Assembly (NCBI GenBank): GCA_036231565.1
Contig: JAZAHA010000062.1
Span: 35,412 to 99,411 of the forward strand
DNA length: 64,000 bases
DNA from: Maricaulis sp036231565
GTDB taxonomy: Bacteria > Pseudomonadota > Alphaproteobacteria > Caulobacterales > Maricaulaceae
Direction of reading: 5' to 3'
Position 1 is the first letter of the stretch. Each line of letters starts with the position of its first letter. The notes beneath the pieces were generated by a model, which was given only the letters and a program-made list of their open reading frames with translations, was not told where the DNA came from and did no database searches. Shown here piece by piece: positions 8,370 to 16,357 of the stretch. A program made the position numbers and the translations under genes.

Positions 8370-8389
8370 GGCAAAAACACATTTTTGCC
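8370..8389. repeat. AT-rich hairpin downstream of the LysR gene
   Basis: GGCAAAAA (8370-8377) pairs with TTTTTGCC (8382-8389) across a four-base loop, inside a wider symmetric stretch with ATGCAAAAATG and CATGCAT arms. It lies 32 bases after the LysR stop. It could be a weak terminator for that gene or a control site upstream of the small RNA; the sequence does not decide between them. Confidence 0.4.
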
Positions 8390-8420
8390 ATGCATTCCAG
8401 CCGATTTGGTCACAGTGTGG

Positions 8421-9314
8421 TCAGCTCTGCCAGCGGCGGGCCTGTTCGATCAGGAAATCGCGGAAGGCGACAATGCGCCGAGAGCCGCGCAGCTCGCTGG
8501 GATAAACGAAATAGACTTCGAAATCGGGGCCGACCAGGTCGGGCAGGACGCGCTCTAGGCGCGGGTTTTCGCGGGCGACATAGTCCGGCAGGGCGGCGAT
8601 CCCCATCCCGGCCTCGACGGTCTTCATGACACCATAGATCGTGTTGACCTCGACGACGGCCGGGCGCGGCGGCGCATCCGGTTCGCGCCCCGCCTTGGCG
8701 GCCCAGTCCAGACCCGGGATCGGCGCGAGCTGTGGCGGGCCGTAGTGGATGATGGAGTGGTCGTCGAGATCCTCGGCGGTCTGGGGCCGGCCATGACGGT
8801 CGAGATATTCGTGGCTGGCATAGAGGTGCTGGCGCACGGCCAGCAGCTTGCGCTGGACCAGATCGTTCTGCGTCGAGGCCCAGGGACGGATGCCGACTTC
8901 GGCCTCCAGCCCGGCCAGGTCGAGCTCGTGATCATCCAGCATCAGCCGGATACGGATATTGGGATACTGGTCGTGGAATTCGGACAGGCGTGAGGCGAGC
9001 CAGATCGCGCCCAGTGCAGTCGGTGCCGTTACCTTGAGTTCTCCGGAAGGCTCGTCGCGCGCGTCATGAACGCGTGCCTCGGCGACGGCCACCTTGCCGT
9101 GGATCTCGCGGGCAGCCTCGTAAAGCAGATTGCCCGGCTCGGTCGGGATCAGACCGCGGGCATGACGGTGGAAGAGGGTGACACCGAGATCGTCCTCCAG
9201 TGCCGCGATCTGCCGGCTGACGGCCGATTGCGACAGACCCAGCATTTCGGCGGCACGGGTCAGCGACCCGGCCTGTGCCGCGGCATGGAAGGTTTTCAGC
9301 TTGTCCCAGTCCAT
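8421..9314 (-). CDS. LysR-family transcriptional regulator
   Basis: The 297-aa protein has an N-terminal winged helix-turn-helix at about residues 4-63 (TFHAAAQAGSLTRAAEMLG and SQSAVSRQIAALEDDLG) and a LysR substrate-binding domain from about 90. Its signature is typical of the LysR group encoded near thioredoxin reductase in alphaproteobacteria, and trxB lies 1.9 kb away on the same strand. The intervening genes encode an aldo/keto reductase and a TetR protein. The ligand is unknown. It stops 121 bases from the aldo/keto reductase gene, with a 12-bp hairpin between, so it is probably transcribed separately. Confidence 0.88.
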   Translation of the reverse strand: MDWDKLKTFHAAAQAGSLTRAAEMLGLSQSAVSRQIAALEDDLGVTLFHRHARGLIPTEPGNLLYEAAREIHGKVAVAEARVHDARDEPSGELKVTAPTALGAIWLASRLSEFHDQYPNIRIRLMLDDHELDLAGLEAEVGIRPWASTQNDLVQRKLLAVRQHLYASHEYLDRHGRPQTAEDLDDHSIIHYGPPQLAPIPGLDWAAKAGREPDAPPRPAVVEVNTIYGVMKTVEAGMGIAALPDYVARENPRLERVLPDLVGPDFEVYFVYPSELRGSRRIVAFRDFLIEQARRWQS

Positions 9315-9391
9315 GCCCTGCGTCTCCCCGGAATCGGCATCTCCCGGGGGCAGTCTATCTGTATGGGCACAAATCGCGAATGCACAATTGC

Positions 9392-9420
9392 GGCGGAGCC
9401 GGCACCGCGCCGGCTCCGCC
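9392..9420 (-). terminator. Hairpin after the aldo/keto reductase gene, terminator-like
   Basis: A perfect 12-bp GC-rich stem (9392-9403 with 9409-9420, five-base loop) begins 15 bases past the aldo/keto reductase stop. Downstream on the minus strand is CAATTG rather than a long T run, so termination may be partial. Confidence 0.5.
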
Positions 9421-9435
9421 GCCTGCGGGGCGCGT

Positions 9436-10428
9436 CTAGGCGTTGATGTTCGCCATGCGTGCTTCGGGGTAGCGGCCGCCTTTCACATCGTCCGCCAGGC
9501 GGTCGAGGCGTTCGGTCTGGGCCTCGCTCAGCTCCACGGCACCTGCGCCGAGATTGATTTCCAGATTGGCGAGCTTCGTGGTGCCCGGGATGGACAGGAT
9601 GTCGTCGCCGCGGGCGAGCACCCAGGCCAGTGCGACCTGCGAGGGATGCGCGCCGACTTCGCCCGCCACCGTCTTCACCTCCTCGACGAGGGCGAGATTG
9701 GCCTCGAACGCACCGTCCGCAAAACGGGGTTGGTGCGCACCCTGGCGGAAGTCATTCTCTGCGGGCTTGTGATCACGGGTGTAGCGGCCTGTCAGCAGGC
9801 CGCGCCCGAGCGGCGAATAGGCGACCAGCGAGGCGCCGATCTCCCGCACGGCCGGCAGCGGCCCGTCCTCGATGTCGCGGCTGAAGATGGAATATTCCGA
9901 CTGCAGCGCGCTGATCGGATGGACCGCATTGGCCCGGCGCAGCGTCTCGGCGGACGCTTCGGACAGGCCTAGCGCCCGGACCTTGCCTTCCTGGACAAGC
10001 TTTGCCATCGCGCCGATCGTTTCCTCGATCGGGCGATTGAGATCGATACGGTGGAGGTAGTAGAGATCGACATGATCGGTCCTGAGGAATTGCAGCGACT
10101 CCTCGATGGCGCTGCGCATATTGGCCTCCGACCCGTCGACATCGAGGAAGGCGCCGGTCTTGCGGTCGCGCACCGGGCCGAACTTGGTGGCGATCACCAC
10201 CTTGTCGCGGCGGTCATGGAAGGCCTCGCCCAGCAGGCGCTCATTGGCGCCCATGCCGTAAAGCTGGGCGGTGTCGAAATGATTGACGCCGGCGTCAATG
10301 GCAGCGTGCAGCAGGGCAACGCCGTCGCGCGTGTCGACGGCGGGGCCGTAGAATTCCGACAGGCCCATACAGCCCAGACCGATCGGGTTTACGAAAATGC
10401 CGGAATGTCCGATTTCGCGTGTCTGCAT
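9436..10428 (-). CDS. Aldo/keto reductase
   Basis: This is a 330-aa TIM-barrel oxidoreductase of the aldo/keto reductase superfamily. The catalytic tetrad is visible: D52 and Y57 in HFDTAQLYG, K82 in IATKFGP and H126 in YYLHRID. NADPH-binding residues cluster in SIPGTTKLANLEINLGA near the C-terminus. The motif set suits the YakC/pyridoxal reductase-like group, which reduces small aldehydes and ketones. A TetR gene lies 125 bases upstream on the same strand and a perfect palindrome sits just before this gene, so control by that repressor is likely. The physiological substrate is unknown. Confidence 0.88.
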   Translation of the reverse strand: MQTREIGHSGIFVNPIGLGCMGLSEFYGPAVDTRDGVALLHAAIDAGVNHFDTAQLYGMGANERLLGEAFHDRRDKVVIATKFGPVRDRKTGAFLDVDGSEANMRSAIEESLQFLRTDHVDLYYLHRIDLNRPIEETIGAMAKLVQEGKVRALGLSEASAETLRRANAVHPISALQSEYSIFSRDIEDGPLPAVREIGASLVAYSPLGRGLLTGRYTRDHKPAENDFRQGAHQPRFADGAFEANLALVEEVKTVAGEVGAHPSQVALAWVLARGDDILSIPGTTKLANLEINLGAGAVELSEAQTERLDRLADDVKGGRYPEARMANINA

Positions 10429-10494
10429 GATGGTCTCCCCTGATCGAGATTAGGTTTGGTGGATCGTGTGGCAGTGCGAACGCGCACAATTGAC

Positions 10495-10506
10495 GTGAGC
10501 GCTCAC
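10495..10506. promoter_or_regulatory. Palindromic operator GTGAGCGCTCAC before the aldo/keto reductase gene
   Basis: This 12-bp perfect palindrome lies 66 bases upstream of the reductase start and 48 bases after the TetR stop. Similar TGAGYGCTCA sites serve as operators for several TetR-family repressors, and the neighbouring TetR gene is the obvious candidate regulator. Binding is inferred. Confidence 0.45.
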
Positions 10507-10553
10507 TCACATATGGAGCGGCAAGCGAGATCGCGCAAGCCCCATCGGCTAAT

Positions 10554-11129
10554 TTAGCGGTTCAGGCGCCAGGAGTCCCAGGCGGTCTCGATGGCCATGT
10601 CGATTTCGGAGGCCGTCCAGTCGCGCCCGGCATTGGCCTGTTTGAGCATGGACACCATGGGCGGGAAGAAGAAGGCGGTCAGCACGGTACCGGGAATATC
10701 CTTGATCTCACCGCGGGCTTGGCCGTCCTCGATCAGCGTGCGGATATGGCGCACGAAACCGTCATGGATCGGCGTGCTGTCGCGGTCCGACAGCGGATAT
10801 TCCGAAAAGCGCTGGCCATAGGTGAAGGCGGCCGGATCGGCCCGGTAGGCATTCCAGACGCCGCGCCACAATTGCCGGAACCGTTCCCGGAAACTTCCTG
10901 AATCGTCGGTCTCCGCCATGACGCTGCGGTAGACGGCTTCCTTGATGCCGGAATAGACCGCGACGAAGAGGGCGTCCTTGCTGTCGAAATGCCGATAGAG
11001 CGTGCCCTCGGCCACGCCTGCACGCTTCGCGATGGCGGCCGTTGTCGCGGCAGAGAAACCGTCTTCGGCGACGAGTTCCAGCGCCGACCGCATCAGCTTT
11101 TCGCGAGTGGAGGCGAGCGGAGCGTTCAT
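10554..11129 (-). CDS. TetR/AcrR-family transcriptional regulator
   Basis: The 191-aa protein has a TetR helix-turn-helix at about residues 12-55 (SALELVAEDGFSAATTAAIA then GVAEGTLYRHFDSKDALF) and a helical ligand-binding domain. The start at 11129 (MNAPLASTREKL) gives a lead of usual length. It sits between trxB (54 bases upstream) and the aldo/keto reductase on the same strand, and a palindrome resembling a TetR operator lies between it and the reductase. It is probably a repressor of the reductase, possibly released by a reactive aldehyde; the ligand is a guess. Confidence 0.88.
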   Translation of the reverse strand: MNAPLASTREKLMRSALELVAEDGFSAATTAAIAKRAGVAEGTLYRHFDSKDALFVAVYSGIKEAVYRSVMAETDDSGSFRERFRQLWRGVWNAYRADPAAFTYGQRFSEYPLSDRDSTPIHDGFVRHIRTLIEDGQARGEIKDIPGTVLTAFFFPPMVSMLKQANAGRDWTASEIDMAIETAWDSWRLNR

Positions 11130-11183
11130 GGGGGCAGCAGGCGCGATCGGGGCTCAAAAGTCCAGAGCCCCGACAGGGCGGGC

Positions 11184-12128
11184 CTACTCCTGGGAAGCCA
11201 GGTAGCGTTCCGCCTCAAGCGCGGCCATGCAGCCCATACCGGCCGCCGTGACGGCCTGGCGATAGACGTCGTCGGTCACGTCGCCGGCGGCAAACACGCC
11301 CGGAATGGAGGTTTTCGGCGTGCCGGGTTCCACCACGAGATAGCCGCCATCCTTGGTTTCCAGCTGATCGAGGAACAGCTCGGTGGCGGGTGCGTGGCCG
11401 ATCGCCACGAAGAAGCCGTGAGCGGGAATGTCGGTCGTCTCGCCGGTATAGACGTTCTTCACGCGGACGGCCGTGACGCCCAGCGGATCTTCGTCGCCGA
11501 GCACTTCCTCGACCACCGAATTCCAGACCACCTCGATCTTCTCATGCTTGAACAACCGGTCCTGCATCACCTTTTCGGCGCGCAGGCTGTCGCGGCGGTG
11601 CACCAGGGTGACCTTGGATGCGAAATTGGTCAGGAAAAGCGCCTCCTCGACGGCCGTATTGCCGCCGCCGACGACCACGACTTCCTTGCCGCGGTAGAAG
11701 AAACCGTCGCACGTGGCACAGGCCGAGACGCCGAAGCCCTGGAATTTCTGCTCGCTCTCGATGCCCAGCCACTTGGCCTGGGCGCCGGTTGCGATGATGA
11801 CGCTGTCGGCGGTATAGGTCGTGCCGCTATCGCCCTTGAGCACGAAGGGGCGAGTTTTCAGGTCGGCCTCGACGATGATGTCGGAGATCATCTCGGTGCC
11901 GACCTTCTCGGCCTGCTCGCGCATCTGTTCCATCAGCCAGGGGCCCTGGATGACGTCGGCAAAGCCCGGATAGTTCTCGACATCTGTCGTGATGGTCAGC
12001 TGGCCGCCCGGCTGCAGGCCCGCGATCAGGACCGGTTTCAGCATGGCGCGGGCGGCATAGATGGCAGCCGTATAACCGGCGGCGCCGGAGCCGATGATGA
12101 TCAGGCGTTCGTGACGCGTGTCGGACAT
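11184..12128 (-). CDS. trxB: Thioredoxin reductase (NADPH, FAD)
   Basis: This 314-aa flavoprotein has the FAD Rossmann motif GSGAAGYTAA (13-22), the redox-active disulfide C137-A-T-C140 in SACATCDGFF, the NADPH motif GGGNTAVEE, and the C-terminal FAD motif GVFAAGDV. It transfers electrons from NADPH to thioredoxin. I use the ATG at 12128 (MSDTRHERLI) because the FAD motif follows at the normal distance; the open frame continues 32 codons upstream without family similarity. A TATATA hexamer about 70 bases upstream on this strand could be a -10 element. It is followed by the TetR gene. Confidence 0.95.
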   Translation of the reverse strand: MSDTRHERLIIIGSGAAGYTAAIYAARAMLKPVLIAGLQPGGQLTITTDVENYPGFADVIQGPWLMEQMREQAEKVGTEMISDIIVEADLKTRPFVLKGDSGTTYTADSVIIATGAQAKWLGIESEQKFQGFGVSACATCDGFFYRGKEVVVVGGGNTAVEEALFLTNFASKVTLVHRRDSLRAEKVMQDRLFKHEKIEVVWNSVVEEVLGDEDPLGVTAVRVKNVYTGETTDIPAHGFFVAIGHAPATELFLDQLETKDGGYLVVEPGTPKTSIPGVFAAGDVTDDVYRQAVTAAGMGCMAALEAERYLASQE

Positions 12129-12254
12129 GGAAAAACCTCTGGTCAGTCTTGCGGGCAGGCCGGTGCCGCTGTGTCTCTTGGATGTGATCGGACCCCTATA
12201 TAGAGAGTCCCGCCGGACGTGCACGCCTCTCCTGCTGCAGACCGGCCATGCAGG

Positions 12255-12692
12255 TCAAAGCGGAAGCAGGGCGTGCACCAGCGCCATGTCGCGGCTGCCC
12301 GGCCAGCCCATCGTCTCGAATACGGATTCCGGTGCCTCGCCGGTCTGGATCAGCCAGGCAGCATAGAGGTGGGCCGAGCGGGTGCCGCTGCGGCAATGCA
12401 GGACGATCCCGCTATCCGGATGGGCTGCCAGCAGGGAGCCCAGGCGCGCGGTCAGTTCCGGCGACGCGCCCCAGGGGCCGCCGATCGGCAGTTCGGCATA
12501 TTGCAGGCCCCGGCTGGTGACGGCTTCGGCGAGATTGAAGGGCAGGGCTGCGGTTTCTTCCGGTGTGCGCGAATTGACGACCAGCGCCACGCCGTCTTCG
12601 GCCCAGCTGTCGAGATCGGCTTCGCGGGGCTGGCTGGCCAGGGCGACGTGGCCGTGCCGGCACACGACCGGGTCATTGGAAAGGGTGGACAT
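12255..12692 (-). CDS. DUF442 / TIGR01244-type phosphatase-like protein
   Basis: The 145-aa protein has the cysteine phosphatase P-loop HCRSGTRSAHLYAAW (the CX5R form, C-R-S-G-T-R-S) and the upstream VVNSRTPEE segment of the DUF442 family, often fused to beta-lactamase-like sulfur enzymes (Blh). Stand-alone members are linked to sulfide and rhodanese-type chemistry or to phosphatase activity. Start choice: ATG 12692 has GAGG about 10 bases upstream, while ATG 12707 forms an ATGA overlap with the preceding ELM1 gene and would add MRFPF. In either case the gene is coupled to that neighbour. Confidence 0.78.
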   Translation of the reverse strand: MSTLSNDPVVCRHGHVALASQPREADLDSWAEDGVALVVNSRTPEETAALPFNLAEAVTSRGLQYAELPIGGPWGASPELTARLGSLLAAHPDSGIVLHCRSGTRSAHLYAAWLIQTGEAPESVFETMGWPGSRDMALVHALLPL

Positions 12693-12703
12693 GAAGGGGA
12701 ACC

Positions 12704-13645
12704 TCATTGCGGTGCGGGCCGCCACTGGTCGATGACGGCGTGCGCCATGCGGCGCGTCTCGTCTAAGGGCGAATAGGTCCAGGTCTCAAGCGTGCCGAGA
12801 AAGGGGCGCAACACGCCCTGTGCCGCCAGCGCGGCGTGCAGACGCGAGAACTTGCCAGGCTTGCCGTCCATCGCCAGCAGGTAGACCGGCTTTCCTGTCG
12901 TTGCCGCTTCCAGGATCATGTTGGTCGATTCTTCGGTGACGAAGATCCAGTCGGCAGAGGCCAGGAAGGCGAAATAGGGATTGTCGCCCTCGCCATCGAA
13001 AAACCAGATCCGCGGATCGTTGCCGAAGCGCTCGGCGAGCCGTTTGCGGATCGCGTCGGGCGTGCGGCGCGATACGGTCGCCATGACGCCGACGCCGCGG
13101 TCCAGCAGGCCGGTGATCCGCTCTTCCAGATAGCGGCCGATCTTCGGTGTCATGCGGTAGCGCTTGGAGGCCCCGCCGATCAGTACGGCAGCCCGCGGCG
13201 TGGGCAGTGCATCGATCTCGTTTGCGAACCGGGCCCTGGCTTCGTCGAGCTGTGACGCTGCGATGCGGTTCGGCGAGCCGATCATCGACAGCGCATTGTC
13301 CCGGCGCAGCCGGTCATGCGCGGGCGCTACGATCAGGTCGAAGCTCGAATAGCGGCCGCGCGGATCCTGCACATAGACGTAGAAGCAATCGGGAAAGACA
13401 CGGCGAAGGCGTCGCGCCTGCGTGATGGCGGCGCGCCCGCAACCGATCCACAGATCGGGATGCGAGTTCGCGGGCAGGGTGACGAAACCGTCCTTGCGCA
13501 CCGTCACGCGCTCGATTCGCGCCGGCGTGTCCAGCTCGCGTGCGACGGCTTCGGCCAGGCCGAGCGCCTGGTTCTCGATGCCGCGTCGGCCATCCGAGAC
13601 GACCCAGATGGTCAATGGCGCAAGTGTGGAAGACGGTTCGGACAT
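12704..13645 (-). CDS. Mitochondrial fission ELM1-family protein (DUF1022)
   Basis: The 313-aa protein matches the bacterial ELM1/DUF1022 family: an N-terminal WVVSDGRRGIENQALGLAEA, a central LIGGASKRYRM, and the C-terminal FVTEESTNMILEAATTGKPVYLL. These motifs recall a GT-B glycosyltransferase fold, with the last in the nucleotide-sugar binding half. The bacterial function is not established; plant ELM1 acts in mitochondrial fission. The start at 13645 (MSEPSST) was chosen over a longer frame that crosses the divergent promoter. It is divergent from blaI, and its promoter region contains the BlaI-like operators, so the repressor might act on both sides. Confidence 0.8.
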   Translation of the reverse strand: MSEPSSTLAPLTIWVVSDGRRGIENQALGLAEAVARELDTPARIERVTVRKDGFVTLPANSHPDLWIGCGRAAITQARRLRRVFPDCFYVYVQDPRGRYSSFDLIVAPAHDRLRRDNALSMIGSPNRIAASQLDEARARFANEIDALPTPRAAVLIGGASKRYRMTPKIGRYLEERITGLLDRGVGVMATVSRRTPDAIRKRLAERFGNDPRIWFFDGEGDNPYFAFLASADWIFVTEESTNMILEAATTGKPVYLLAMDGKPGKFSRLHAALAAQGVLRPFLGTLETWTYSPLDETRRMAHAVIDQWRPAPQ

Positions 13646-13701
13646 GTTTCGACTTAGACGGTGCAGGCGGGATCGCGTCAAGGCCGGTTGACGGGTTTCG
13701 C

Positions 13702-13730
13702 TACACGTGTAACAACATGCGACATATGTA
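13702..13730. promoter_or_regulatory. Two BlaI-type operator dyads upstream of blaI
   Basis: TACACGTGTA (13702-13711) is a perfect 10-bp palindrome, and ACATATGTAG (13722-13731) contains the palindrome ACATATGT. Centres are 19 bp apart, close to two helical turns. Both fit the TACAnnTGTA-type operator known for BlaI/MecI repressors. A possible -35 (TTGACG, 13688-13693) with a -10-like TAACAA (13710-13715) would place the first dyad between the promoter elements. Autoregulation of blaI and control of the divergent ELM1 gene are inferred. Confidence 0.65.
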
Positions 13731-13754
13731 GCGCGACAAGGCTGGAGTAACCGC

Positions 13755-14150
13755 ATGTCTGCATCACCGCCCTCCCAGGCCGAACTGGCCGTTCTCAAAC
13801 ATCTCTGGAATGCCGGGCCGCAGAGCGCCCGCGAGGTGCAGGACGCGATCTCGGCCGATACCGGCTGGTCCTACTCCACCACGCGCACACTGCTGACGCG
13901 GATGACCGAGAAGGGGCTGATCCGCCGCAAGGATGTGCACGGCCTGTCGGTGTTCACGGCCAAGGTCGAGAAAGTCTCGATGATGAGCCGGATGATCCGC
14001 GAGTTTGCGGCGAATGTTCTGGACATGGACGGCCCGCTGCCCGGTACGGCCTTCGCGTCAAGCCGCCTGTTCAGCGAGGAGGAAGCCGCAGCGCTGACCC
14101 GCCTGCTCGAACAGGCCGATGAAGCGGAGCGCGGGGAGGACGAGGCATGA
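13755..14150 (+). CDS. BlaI/MecI/CopY-family transcriptional repressor
   Basis: The 131-aa protein has the BlaI winged-helix: LAVLKHLWNAGPQSAREVQDAI, then the recognition region SYSTTRTLLTRMTEKGLI with RRKDVHGLSVF as wing. The C-terminal helices mediate dimerisation and contain the segment usually cut or inactivated on signalling. BlaI proteins repress target genes until a membrane metalloprotease partner is activated. The partner gene follows with an ATGA overlap (14147-14150), so the two are translationally coupled. Two operator-like dyads precede it. The inducing signal here need not be a beta-lactam. Confidence 0.9.
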   Translation: MSASPPSQAELAVLKHLWNAGPQSAREVQDAISADTGWSYSTTRTLLTRMTEKGLIRRKDVHGLSVFTAKVEKVSMMSRMIREFAANVLDMDGPLPGTAFASSRLFSEEEAAALTRLLEQADEAERGEDEA

Positions 14151-16285
14151 CCGGTGGACTGGTGGACGCACTTCTGCTCGGCGGCGGCCTGTCGGTCATT
14201 GCCGGCGGCGCGGCCTGGGCGCTCGCCCGGCTGCAGCGGCGCGGCGAGGCGGATGCCGATATCGCGCTGTGGCGAGCGGCGCGGCTTGTCGCCCTGCTGC
14301 CGGTGCCGCTGGCCGCCATGATCTATGCCGTGCCGCAGAGGGTCTCGGCGGGTGGAGAAGCCCTGGCCTTCGAACCGCAATTTGTCGAAGTGACAGAGCC
14401 GTTGCCGCTGGCGGTCGAGGCCGGCGGCTTCTTGCTGCCGGTCCTGCCGTCGCTGACGCAAACCCTTCTGGTGTTCTATCTGGCGGGCCTTGTGGTCAGC
14501 CTGGGACTGGCGGGCCTGCGCCATCTGGCGCGGCGTCGCATGATCGCGGCCAGCCGCCCGGCCAGCCGCGAGGAACGGCGGCCGCTTGAAGCACTCGCCG
14601 AGAACATCGGCGTGCGTGCGCCGGAGATGCGGGTCGGGCCCGATACGGCGTCGCCCATCCTGACCGGCTGGCGGGGTGTCGTCCTGGTTCCGGCAGCGAT
14701 GCTGCAGCGGGTTGAAGCGCTGCGCTTTGCCCTGGCACACGAGCTGAGCCATCTGCGCCGCGGCGATGAGCGTGACCGCCTAGTCGGAGCCGCGCTCATC
14801 ACGCTCTTCTGGTTCAACCTGCCGCTTCGCTGGATCGAGCGGGAACTCAATGCGGCGCGGGAAATCGCCTGTGATCGCGACACGCTGGAGGCGCTGGGGG
14901 GCGCACGGCGCAAGGCCTATGCGGCCGCGCTGATCGAAACCATGCGGATCGCGGCGCCGCCGGCGTCTGCTTTCGGCCCTCACGACAGGAGACATCGTGA
15001 AATGCGGATCAAGGCCATCATGACTTCAACCGCCAGCCGGCGCGGCCGCGCGGCCTGGCTGGCTGCCACAATCCTGGTTGCCGGACTGCCGGTCGCCGGC
15101 GCCCAGGCGCTGATCACCGAGCGGCGCGTCGTCACCGGGCCGGCCGAGCATGTCGCGCCCGAACAGGACGCGCAGGCGCCAATACAGGCCGCCTTCGCGG
15201 CACAGCAGGACGAGGACTGGCAGGCCTCCATCGACCAGCTCTCTGCAATCGTCGATGCGCCCGGCAGCTCGGCCCATGACCAGGCGATCGCACTGCAGAT
15301 GCGTGGCCGGGCTCACTATGAGCTCGGGCAGGCCGAGGCGGCGATTGCCGATTGGCAGAGCGCGATCGACACGGGTGCCATGGATGAAGATGGCAACCGT
15401 AATATGCGCATCAATATCGGCCAGCTGATGATCGCCAATGGCGATGCTGAGGCCGGCGCGGAAGCGCTTGAGGCTGCGCTCGGCGAGAACGAGCCCGATC
15501 TGCGCTTCATGCGCATGCTGGCCCAGGCCTATGGGCATGCGGGCCGTTTCGAGGATGGTCTGGGCTATGCCCGTGCGGTCTATTCCGACGATCCGGCCGA
15601 GGACAATTACCACCTGCTCTACTACTATCTCCAGGAATTGGGGATGGAGCGCGAGCTGGCTGAGCTGACTGCGCTGCAGGAAGAGCGCGAGTCGACCGGC
15701 GAGCCCAAGATCAATCGTCGAGAGGCCCCGGTCGCACCGGTGGCGGCCGAACCGTCGCCCGAACCGCATCCGGCGCCGCGTGCCGAACCCGCTTCCGAGC
15801 CCAGCCCGGTGCGCCAGGTCCGGCCTGCGCCGCAGGCTGAACCCCGCGCCGAGCCGCGTCCTGTCATGGTCCCGGCCCCGTCTCTGACCCATCGTGTGGC
15901 GCATGGCCGGATCAGCAGCCGTTATGGCGATCGGCCGGCCCGTCCGGCGGGCGCCCAGCAATTCCATCATGGCGTCGACATCGCGGCCGAGCGCGGTACG
16001 CCGATCGTGGCACCGGGACCGGGCGTGGTTGTGCACGCCGCCGCCGGCTTCAACGGTGAAGCGGCCTGGGGCAATACGGTCGCGATCGATCACGGCAATG
16101 GCTGGCAGAGTGTCTATGCCCACATGGAAGGGTTTGACGTCTCGGTCGGCGACCGCGTGTCGTCCGGCCAGCAGATCGGCCGTGTCGGCTCCACCGGCCG
16201 CTCGACCGGACCTCACGTCCATGTCGAGCTGCACCGGAACGGCCAGCGGATCGATCCGGCCGAGTATCTTCCGGGCTTGCGCTAG
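14147..16285 (+). CDS. BlaR1-like M56 membrane metalloprotease fused to TPR and M23 peptidoglycan peptidase domains
   Basis: This is one uninterrupted 712-aa frame with four parts. (1) M56/BlaR1 membrane protease, about 1-290: helices near 8-25, 44-62, 95-125 and 212-226, zinc motif H198-ELS-H202, and a downstream E239 in REIACDRD. (2) A further membrane segment at about 302-321. (3) TPR-like helices at about 345-515 (MRGRAHYELGQAEAAIADWQ and others), then a Pro/Glu/Ala-rich linker, about 525-580. (4) M23 endopeptidase, about 582-712, with H607xxxD611, H659 and H690-V-H692, all metal ligands kept. Canonical BlaR1 ends in a penicillin-binding sensor; here a cell-wall hydrolase domain takes that place. 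It is coupled to blaI. A wall-fragment or wall-damage sensor is my inference. Confidence 0.88.
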   Translation: MTGGLVDALLLGGGLSVIAGGAAWALARLQRRGEADADIALWRAARLVALLPVPLAAMIYAVPQRVSAGGEALAFEPQFVEVTEPLPLAVEAGGFLLPVLPSLTQTLLVFYLAGLVVSLGLAGLRHLARRRMIAASRPASREERRPLEALAENIGVRAPEMRVGPDTASPILTGWRGVVLVPAAMLQRVEALRFALAHELSHLRRGDERDRLVGAALITLFWFNLPLRWIERELNAAREIACDRDTLEALGGARRKAYAAALIETMRIAAPPASAFGPHDRRHREMRIKAIMTSTASRRGRAAWLAATILVAGLPVAGAQALITERRVVTGPAEHVAPEQDAQAPIQAAFAAQQDEDWQASIDQLSAIVDAPGSSAHDQAIALQMRGRAHYELGQAEAAIADWQSAIDTGAMDEDGNRNMRINIGQLMIANGDAEAGAEALEAALGENEPDLRFMRMLAQAYGHAGRFEDGLGYARAVYSDDPAEDNYHLLYYYLQELGMERELAELTALQEERESTGEPKINRREAPVAPVAAEPSPEPHPAPRAEPASEPSPVRQVRPAPQAEPRAEPRPVMVPAPSLTHRVAHGRISSRYGDRPARPAGAQQFHHGVDIAAERGTPIVAPGPGVVVHAAAGFNGEAAWGNTVAIDHGNGWQSVYAHMEGFDVSVGDRVSSGQQIGRVGSTGRSTGPHVHVELHRNGQRIDPAEYLPGLR

Positions 16286-16314
16286 CGTCCGGTCTGCACG
16301 CCGTGCTGTCATGG

Positions 16315-16330
16315 TGTAGGATGTGCTACA
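16315..16330. promoter_or_regulatory. Inverted repeat TGTAG...CTACA before the M23 lipoprotein gene
   Basis: TGTAG and CTACA face each other across six bases, and within them GATGT and ACATC form a second inverted pair. The half-sites are those of the blaI operators but in the opposite arrangement. It lies 28 bases upstream of the lipoprotein start, where an operator would act, so it may be a BlaI-related site that ties this gene to the regulon. Evidence is only the half-site similarity. Confidence 0.35.
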
Positions 16331-16357
16331 TCATGGCAGCATGGGTAGGACATAGGG

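Noticed and set aside
8251..8505. A possible 84-codon gene with GGAGGAGA before its ATG
   Set aside because: The apparent ribosome-binding site is the complement of the small-RNA anti-SD loop, the product is Cys/Arg-rich without motifs, and it runs antisense into the LysR gene.
12255..12692. A beta-lactamase-like hydrolase (Blh)
   Set aside because: Only the DUF442 phosphatase-like domain is present; the metallo-beta-lactamase domain is absent.
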